Below, in pieces: positions 56,322-64,000 of a DNA stretch of 64,000 nucleotides; within the stretch, counting starts at the first letter, position 1; each line of letters begins with the position of its first letter. A model generated the notes under the pieces. The model worked only from the letters and a program-made list of their open reading frames with translations. It ran no database searches and had not been told where the DNA came from. The DNA comes from Kingdonia uniflora (Eukaryota; Streptophyta; Magnoliopsida; Ranunculales; Circaeasteraceae), in the NCBI GenBank assembly GCA_014058105.1, contig JACGCM010001879.1, positions 124,001 through 188,000 on the forward strand, read 5' to 3'. Made by a program: the position numbers and the translations under genes.

Positions 56322-57400
56322 ATACCAGTTTTTTATTCGTTTTTTGCTAAATTATCTTTTCTGAGAAATTATACCTTGGTTATTTATACATTATCGTTTG
56401 GTTTTACTTTACGATGCTCATTATTATTTGCACATGATCAGCCACACTAGCTTTTCTCACCAGTAGTATTTTAGAATATCAGGCCTTCTCTTACTGGGAG
56501 AAGTTTAAACTAGTGTGAGTTAGAATGGCATATAGAAAATTTTCTTGACCTTAAGGTGTAGTGGAATAGCTTATGATGATTGTTCAAATCAAATAATGAA
56601 CATAACTACAAGATGCAAAATAATGAACATTCAAAAACCAAGGTACAAAGATTTATGTGAAAGCCCTCGGTGAAGGAGAAAAGGTAAAGTCAGGGCCAAA
56701 GCAGATAGAAGGCCGCACTATGAAGAAGATACAGGAATAGGCTCTTACTATTCCAGAAAGAACAAATCTACTAATTCGAGAGTAACCTCCGAAAAGGAAT
56801 ATTTAGATGGAGAGAAAATTTGTATTGAGAGAAATTTAGGGAAAGGAAGTTGGAGTAAAAAACCTAGAGGGAAAATTTAGCCGTGCCGTTTCATGGAAAA
56901 TGATTTCTAAATTCCTTTGTTCTCCACAAATCAAACACAGCTGCATTATGAGATTTTTGTTTTTTGTATATTCGTCCGATATTTTTTTTGCCCTCACACT
57001 TCCCTTTATAGTACATGCAATCCTAAGCACTCTTTGCAGAGACTAAACCTGATGATATCATACATAAATCAACTTGGAGTCTTGATAAAAAAAATGGACT
57101 TTGAATAAAGCACGAGTTAGTATATATAGTCCATCTTATATATACTTAAGATGTTACAGTAAAGTCGACTCAAAACCTTAACATTCTCTCCAACCTGGGG
57201 GTGACGAACCTTATTCACCTCAGCCAAACTGAGCTCACGAGAATACAAACATAAAACACTTTCGCTAAACTTAGTAGAGGCCCTAAAGCCCAACAACAAA
57301 AACAACGATAAAACCAAATAATGCAGGGTCATCTCAAAAAAGGCCTAGGCTGATAATAAATAATTACAGTCGGCTAAAGTTAGAGGTAAGATGTTCTGAT
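56322..57400. other. Intergenic between two convergent genes, partly repeat-derived
   Basis: 3' flanks of the hydrolase and expansin genes, which converge. The stretch about 56,640-56,720 (ACAAAGATTTATGTGAAAGCCC) resembles part of a copia LTR, but ends could not be set. No gene recognised. Confidence 0.35.
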
Positions 57401-57401
57401 C

Positions 57402-58431
57402 TTAGAAGCCTTTTAGTTGTCTTCCAGTGAAGGTTTGGCCAAATTTCCAGTTGGCAGGAGCTATGTTATTTGAAACTACAGTGCTTCCATCACTTGTGGT
57501 AATCTTAAATGAGAGGGCTTGGCCATCGAGGTAAGAGTGGCTCTGCCAGTTTTGGCCCCAATTTCTAGACAAAGTTTGCCAACCAGTTTTAGAGCCTTTG
57601 ATGTAAACAGCTTTAACATCTCCAGCACCACCAACATTAGTGATGAGAACAAGGTTGAAGTAAGAATGCCCATTAATAGTGAATCTGATTCCACCAGATT
57701 TCTTGCAAGCAACCCTAGAACGAAAAATAAGTAAACACAGTATAGTTAGATAGGTATTTAGGTACAACCAAATGACCAATAGTGTAGAAAAAGAGAGAGT
57801 ATTACCTTCTATACTGTACAGGTACAACCCCAGCCTTGTACTTGGCTATGTTTTGGAAAATAGGTTGAGATAGATCAAAGTGATGTTGGGGAGGGTTACA
57901 CCACCCTCCTGCATTGTTTGGGAGAGCAAAATTAGGTGGGCAAAAGTTGGTTGCAGTCACTACAATAGACCCTGGTAAACACCATTTGGGAGAGTTTACG
58001 CATTTGATCTCATAACAAGCTCCGCAGCTTGATCCACTATTAAACATAGCAGTGCTCAATGCAGCAGTTTTAGTCCCATAACCCTGACTATAAAGATTTC
58101 CATAACCACAAGCTCCTCCTGCAAAAAAATAAAAAAAAGATGAAATAAGAACCTGAAATTTATCAAGTAGAAAAATCAACAACATATACATGCCAACATT
58201 AAATTTACACGAATTTGAGAAACTGGCTGGCTAGATTTAACAAAACACATGACAGCATTTCCAAACTATCAAATAGTGGAGACTTTAATGTTGATCTTTT
58301 TAGTTCTTACCCATTGTGCCAGAAGCATCACTGCCACCATAGAAAGTAGCACGAGCACTAGTCCAGGGACCTCCATGAACAGTTCTCAACACAGCGAGAA
58401 GAGCTATTAGGAAAAACCTAAGGTAGTCCAT
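57402..58431 (-). CDS. Alpha-expansin
   Basis: Three exons: 58431-58311, 58118-57806 and 57714-57402 (stop), giving 248 residues, the standard size. Introns sit at positions usual for the family. A signal peptide of about 20 residues ([20 protein letters not shown]) precedes the GPW...ATFYGG start of the mature protein. The GH45-like domain follows with GACGYG, conserved cysteines, the alpha-type GGWCNPP insertion and HFDLS. The C-terminal carbohydrate-binding domain has the Trp series ([15 protein letters not shown]) and ends in TGRQLKGF. Expansins loosen cell walls non-enzymatically at acid pH; the protein is secreted. The catalytic-type Asp of HFD is present. Intact. Confidence 0.95.
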
Positions 58432-58628
58432 TATACAAGATTTTAGTGTTCAGAGCTGGAAACTGAAAGAACAGCTTGAAAACTTGGAAGAGTTTTTGAA
58501 AAAGATGATTGGGTTTGAAGGCTTACATATGCTTGATAATTAAAAAGTATTCAAGGAGAAACAAAGATAGAGACTTAGAGAGGGAGGGAGGAGAGGGAGT
58601 GATGAAGTTATGAGGGCCAGAAAGGTGC

Positions 58629-58635
58629 ATTTATA
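58629..58635 (-). promoter_or_regulatory. TATA box of the expansin gene
   Basis: TATAAAT about 200 bp upstream of the Met on the minus strand, followed by a CT-rich leader (CTCCCTCTCCTCCCTCC) common at plant transcription starts. Confidence 0.6.
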
Positions 58636-61352
58636 GGAAAAACAGTATCTAATTAACAGCCAACTGAAAGTGCCAAACTAAAAAATTGTTAAAAGAATAA
58701 TTATAAAACTGCACTATTTCTCTTCCACATTACTTTTTTTTCCTAACCTTATTACCAGGCTTTGACTCATTTGTAAAACCAAGATTGTCTTGGGAATACA
58801 TTTGCAGAAGCCTAGGGAAGTTGAACATAAGTAGAGAAAATATGTGATGCTACATAGGAGCATTCAGAAATTTACTCCCAAGGCCTAAAATGTTATATTC
58901 ATTGAACATGGTCCCACCATTTTTGGCATTTCAGGTCGGTTGGATATTACTGATCAGTAATCACTAATTTCCAGTCGATTAGCTAGACTTCTGTCGAATT
59001 CTTCTTTCTTTTGTGCAATTCATATGGTTACTGAGATTAGATAACTTGTCTTGCAATAATAGTGACCTAATAGGAGCTTGATCATCCTTGTTCATGATTT
59101 TCTTCTGGTTCCAGAGAACTGTCCATGTATCTTGTGTGTTATATGCTGCTGTACTTTTTGATACTTGTCATATGCCTTGTTGTTAGCTGTTAGTCTTTTC
59201 TGTAACACTACATAGTTTAGAAAGATATTGAGCCTAATTTTGGTCTCCCGCGTGAGAAAAGGAACTTTTGTATCCCATATGATCTTAAAAGCAAAATATG
59301 AAACAATACCTTTGGAGGTAGAAACCATTAAAGGTAGGAATCAGAGTAGCTCCATATTTTTGGTTTTTGTTTTCAGAACTTCTAAAAGGATGAAGTGTAA
59401 AAGAAAGTGTGAAATTGGAATTCAGTCCAACATGTTTTAAGTTAACTGTGTTTCTAAATGTACATATCCTTAAAGATATACTTAAATCTTAGTTCAGAAG
59501 CTTAGCAATGATCAGTACTGCAATTCTATTTCGTTGATCGATCACGATCTCCACTCTCCAGCTAGAAATACTATTTATAACCCCTTCTGCAGTAAGAAAT
59601 CCTTCTTTAGGGGAGAAAACTAAGCAAAGCAAATATCTCTACTCAAATTCTGGATCTAAATGATTTAAACTAAGTTTTTTTGCATGTGGTAAACTCTCTC
59701 TTATGATATTTTTACAGCTTATGAGACCAACATCATGTTCAAAGTCTTCTAAACCAAAATATTAGGATCTCCTCTCATGCTCATCATTTGGAGGAGTGAA
59801 GTAAAAGAGTAGAAGATGTTGATATCTCCAACAAGTCAATGAGTCAAAAATATAAATTAAATAGTGATACGGTTCTAGTACGGGATTCCTCGATGCTTTT
59901 TCGTTGTTCGTTGAAGACCTCCAAATTTTTTAACAAGGTTTTGTTAATTTGATAATGGCAATATAAAATGCTACACTCAATTCTATGTGTAAGTAAGCGA
60001 ATAACACGGAAATGTATATGGAAATCTTCAAAGTGTTGAGAAAAATAGTATTATTGTCTTCAAATTTCTATACTACGGAGCAATTGTTGCATATTTTCTG
60101 TATTTTTTTGCCATTGCAATGCTACAACATTGTTACATTACATATGACACTTGAGTGTTCCATACTTGGAACAAAACTTTATAAACAAGAAATGCTTTAT
60201 CCCCAAAGAAATTATGGCTTCTCTATATTGCTGTCTTTTGGAGGAAATACATTCAAACAAAGCTCCAAAAAATTACAAATTTCTGTGGCAAAAATGGCGA
60301 TCAAAATGGGTCGTACAGTCAATCCAAAATAATAAATAATAGAGAATACGGATTTTTTTTTTCTTTTTTCGAAAACTCTATCATAGATAATAGAGATTCA
60401 TAATAGAATTCCACATGGGATCACATGGCAACTTATAAGAGTTTTTTTAGATTTTTAGAGACAAATTGAACAATAAGTTGCGCCTTCTTTGTAGGTGAAG
60501 CATAAATCTATACTTCACATGCAATTTGTCACATGTTTTGGCTCTACTTTAGGTGTACCTTCAAAAATGTGCAGCAAATTTTTTGCAGCAATATATACTG
60601 GTTGGGGATAGTAATGGTTAATTTCATTCAAATACTTGAAGGCCTAGCCAGCCAAGGCCATACCAAGCTGCAATCACAAATCCGTATATCGGGTTTCCCT
60701 TTCTCAGAAAACCGCTTGCATATCCTATGAATAGACTGGGTTTCATTGACACTACTAACAAATGATGAGGACTTTCTGCAGGTTTGAACTAAAGGCTTAC
60801 AAGGGCTGTAAGGAAAAGAACTGATACATGATACAGTGAATATTGATCCAAGATATAATAGTTGAACTTCTAAAAGCCACATTGAGATTAAGTTTAGATG
60901 AACTAAACAAACAAATAAAAACGATTCCTTCATACAAAACATGATTAAAAGTAAGACTAAATTAAAACTGGAAGAAATGTGAATGGAATAAATGTGGTAA
61001 AGCACACCAAGAATCTCGTTACACAATTACAAACCCTAGCGCAACTCTCTCTAGTTCCCAACACCTACTCATATCTTCCAAAATATTGAGATTGATATTC
61101 AAACACAATACTCTGAGAATCTTAGACTTTTCTTTCCCACAAAAGACTGAAATCATTTCTGTTCGCGTTATGCTGCTGTATCTCATCATAACTACTGTCA
61201 AGGAAACAGAAATTATAAGCACAGAAAGTAATATATTCATGGAGAACCAATGATAACGAAAAAGGTAGTCCTACGCAACCACATGTTTACCACATGTAGA
61301 AGTATGATGATGGAAATTGTTTCATTGAGAGTTGCCAATGTACCTCGTCATA
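58636..61352. other. Intergenic; possible LINE zf-RVT relic at about 59,092-59,340 (minus)
   Basis: About 2.7 kb with no supported gene. The minus frame ending at 59,092 contains FAFKIIWDTKVPF...LQKRLTANNKAYDK, faintly like a LINE zf-RVT segment. The open frames at 60,012-60,332 (plus) and 60,628-61,026 (minus) show no recognisable domain; the latter lies in the 3' flank of TRAPPC1. Confidence 0.35.
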
Positions 61353-62178
61353 CTACGCAAGATTCTTCACGTACTGGTCAAGGTTTGTGTTGAATAGCTC
61401 ACTCCTGCAAATAAGCATATACATAGATGGAGTAAATACAAACTTAGAAGTCAATGTCATTTGCTTCAAAAAACCATGCACACATTCATCTGCCTACTTT
61501 GGGGAAAATATAGCATCCTTAACACTGGGATCAGGACAAAGCTGGAGAGGAGGCTAAGATTGATATATGATTGGGATACGATGCTCAGAGTATCTAAGAT
61601 TTGGGATTAAACTATTTAAGGCAAGGTGTGATAGCTTAATGCAACATGACTAGATAGACTTGCTTGTTGATTAGCTTTGCTATAGGATGGAATGTGTTGT
61701 GATGTTGATGTAATGAGTGTATGTGGGTTTTCTATTTCTTGTTCTTCATACAACAAATTTTATAGCTCATTGGGTTAGTAAATGAACCTACTCATTTAGC
61801 TTATTAAGAAAAACTCCACATTCATTAAAATGATAAAGTTCAACAATTACCTAATTGGAGTTCCTGGAGTATAGAGTGGATTCTTGACAACATATTCCAC
61901 ATACAAATTGTATATGTACTTCAGAGATTCCCGTAAATCACCAGCCTTAGGACTAGTAACCAAGATAATCTGCACCATCAAAATAAATCAGAGTATCATT
62001 CTAAATTATCGTAAGAGTTCACATTGTTATTCAAAAAACACAGAAATAGTACAAGTTTCTAACCTTTATGCCAGAAGGACTCTCCATAAAGCTTAGCTTA
62101 TAGGTGTTTGTACGGAAGCTATGAAAGGAACATCCTTGGCCCGGTAACTGAGGCACCCCAAGATTTCCTTTCTCAACA
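61353..62178 (-). CDS. TRAPPC1: TRAPP complex subunit 1 (BET5 homologue), 3' part only
   Basis: Three 3' exons: 62178-62064, 61969-61851 and 61404-61353 (stop TAG), GT-AG with matching phases, covering about 94 C-terminal residues. The text KGNLGVPQLPGQGCSFHSFRTN, then TYKLSF, LRESLKYIYNLYVEYVVKNPLY and ELFNT-LDQYV is near-identical to plant TRAPPC1/BET5. It is a longin-fold core subunit of the TRAPP tethering complex acting on Rab GTPases at ER-Golgi/Golgi membranes. Exons with the N-terminus (REWNRPL type) must lie beyond 64,000; I see none between 62,179 and the window end, so the preceding intron exceeds 1.8 kb. Confidence 0.9.
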
Positions 62179-64000
62179 CTGCCCAAATTAGGGAAAACAT
62201 TAAAAATCTAAGAATCAAATCACTATACAAATTTCATTCTAGAGATCAGGAGCATAGCGACAAATTCCCCCTACGGGTATAATTCAGCAAGTTTATCAGT
62301 GAGGATGAATTCATTCACACATTTAAATTTGGGAAATTTCTGGCATACAAAATCATTGATGAGAGTGGAACATTACAATTAACAGCATAAGAGGAGCATT
62401 CTCAGCTGTAAGAAACAGTCTCAAATCAAGGGGTGAGACTCAATCATATTCGAAACAGTAAACACAACATCTCAATTCTAGTCTAAACATAAATAGATAT
62501 ATGAACCGCAAATCACTGACAAAAAAGTCTGCATGAGAAAATGCCTTTTATTATGTTCCTTCTGCACTAAAGGTCATTCAAACAAACATCAAGAAACTAC
62601 AACTCGTATCACAAGCACTTATTCTAGTTAACGTACTTCATGTACATAAGTAACTTTTGAAATTTTCTAATAAAAGAGGATTTAAGATGTAGTAAGAAAA
62701 TTTCATTTTACAAATGAATAGAGAATTCCTGCCATTTTCCACATCAGCGTTGTGATTGAAGACAGCAAGAAATTTTTCTCACTCCACTTTTGATATTACA
62801 CATGATGTCTATTTGAATTCTAAAACCCCTAAAAGACTTAACTATTATTCAACTATTATAATATCTAGTTCTCCACTTTTTCATGACTCCTCAAAACATG
62901 CACAACAAACACAAGCTTTCCATCTCTAATCGTCTCAAACTTAAACAAGCACTACAAGTGGAGTACAGTCATTCTCAACGTTGTTGGGATATATTTCTTA
63001 AATGACCATACCAAGATTTTCTCCTACAGTTCCCAAAACAAGTGCAGTATGTTTGTACACCACCTCTTCCTTTCTTATCTCACCTCCTTTTTATCTTAAC
63101 ATCTCTTTCCCCACATCGCTACAGTGGAACTCTACGTGACCAACAAAGTGTGGTCATTGGTGTATATGGGTATAGCATCAATCAACAAGGTAAACACATG
63201 TTTAAGAAATAACACGGGTTCATGCTTTTCTTGAAGGTGTGAGTATAGCATCGATCAACAAACCAAACGAAAGGGAATGTTTGGTTAATCTCTAGAAGAA
63301 TTTAGCTCCATCCCCTATCCTTGCTTTCAAACGTTTTGATTTTTAGTTTTGTTAGCATAAAATTTCGGTCCTTTAAATCCAGAACAATACCATTGAACTG
63401 AGAGGTTACATTTATTTTCATGCTTAATTATCTGATCTCATTTTCAATTGTTGTGATACCTACTATATTTTAACTACAATCTTGTATTAGCTATAATTGA
63501 GATTTTGGGGTTAGGTAAGATAAGTACTTCATATACATGAAGATACAAAGGGAAGTTTAACATAAATAGCCATATCTTTTATGGATTATGTGCAATAATG
63601 CATACATGCCAGAATGCCAACAGATGAATCAAATATTCATACAACCAATTAAAGGACGCCTAAGTGGGAAGTTTAGCACATATGGACACATCTTTTGTGG
63701 ATTATGTGTGCAATAGTGCAAACATGCAAGAATGCTATCAGATATTCGTACAACCAATTAAGGAATGCCTAAGGCAAAATAAGTCCACGTGTAAGCCACA
63801 GATGTAAATACACGAAAATGTATGAGTTTGGAAGTATAATTTGGGTGAGAAGCACGAATTTTGTGTCAGTTTCTTGACTAGACAGCCAATCCAAAAACGA
63901 GACAAAATGTTTGGAGAAGAAAAAACAAAAAAAAGGTTGAAGAGCGTAAGAAAACGGAAAAAAACACAACTGAAGAGGGTGGGAGATTCAGTGTCACAAA
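62179..64000. other. TRAPPC1 intron (to window end)
   Basis: AT-rich intronic sequence. Apart from a tandem duplication at 63,551-63,773 nothing was recognised. Confidence 0.5.
63551..63773. repeat. Tandem duplication of about 116 bp
   Basis: GGAAGTTTA.CA.A...GGA.A.ATCTTTT.TGGATTATGTG...CAACCAATTAA.GGA.GCCTAAG is found at 63,551 and again at 63,667, with about 15 % difference and small gaps by eye. It may be two copies of a short element. Confidence 0.75.

Noticed and set aside
60628..61026. 132-codon minus frame
   Set aside because: Hydrophobic start by base composition only; no domain, and it lies in the 3' flank of TRAPPC1.
1..64000. tRNA, rRNA or snoRNA genes
   Set aside because: No cloverleaf with T-loop GGTTCGA-type motifs or rRNA segment was convincing by eye; a tRNAscan/Infernal run would settle it.

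Overview
This window comes from the nuclear genome of a flowering plant, most likely a eudicot with a large, repeat-rich genome. The evidence is spliced genes with GT-AG introns, several plant-specific families (alpha-expansin, BODYGUARD-type hydrolase, NAC, VAR3-like RanBP2 zinc-finger protein, plant Mediator MED27) and many L1-type LINEs carrying the plant RNase H domain, LTR fragments and DNA transposons. I cannot fix the species. One gene is a short-chain dehydrogenase of the secoisolariciresinol-dehydrogenase type, the class to which poppy noscapine synthase belongs, but the class is widespread.

Left third (1-20,000): a satellite-like array of about 122-bp units (1-815), a decayed cytochrome P450 end, and a LINE remnant split by a solo LTR. 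Next is an intact single-exon kinase whose C-terminus is a C2 domain (4539-6071), then a non-autonomous hAT element and a Mutator-like long-TIR element holding a 104-bp minisatellite. A 2.4-kb tandem duplication (12,351-17,026) follows, in which both copies carry decayed coding sequence with different inactivating mutations, and then a dihydroxyacetone-kinase exon fragment. Apart from the kinase this part holds no intact gene that I can support.

Middle (20,000-47,500): three genes. An SDR (minus, two exons) has a MITE-like insert in its intron. MED27 (minus, seven exons) has a 3.6-kb first intron filled with LINE fragments. A VAR3-like RanBP2 zinc-finger protein (plus, five exons, 32,486-47,455) has intron 2 hosting an antisense NAC gene with a homopolymer frameshift and a large non-coding LTR element, and intron 4 hosting a minus-strand LINE. 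A 5'-truncated LINE with a 14-bp target-site duplication sits just upstream of the VAR3-like start, and its RNase H frame stays open into the gene.

Right third (47,500-64,000): a tandem pair of BODYGUARD-type alpha/beta hydrolases, the first a pseudogene cut by a 2-kb LINE (13-bp target duplication), the second apparently intact (52,930-56,321). An alpha-expansin (minus) and the 3' three exons of TRAPPC1/BET5 (minus, running off the window) follow. The genes do not form a pathway. They are independent loci for transcription (MED27), plastid development (VAR3-like), cuticle (BODYGUARD-like), wall loosening (expansin), vesicle tethering (TRAPPC1) and signalling (kinase-C2).

The most unusual items are the kinase-C2 fusion, the unrecognised degenerate protein in the 2.4-kb duplication, and the nested NAC/LINE architecture of the VAR3-like locus.
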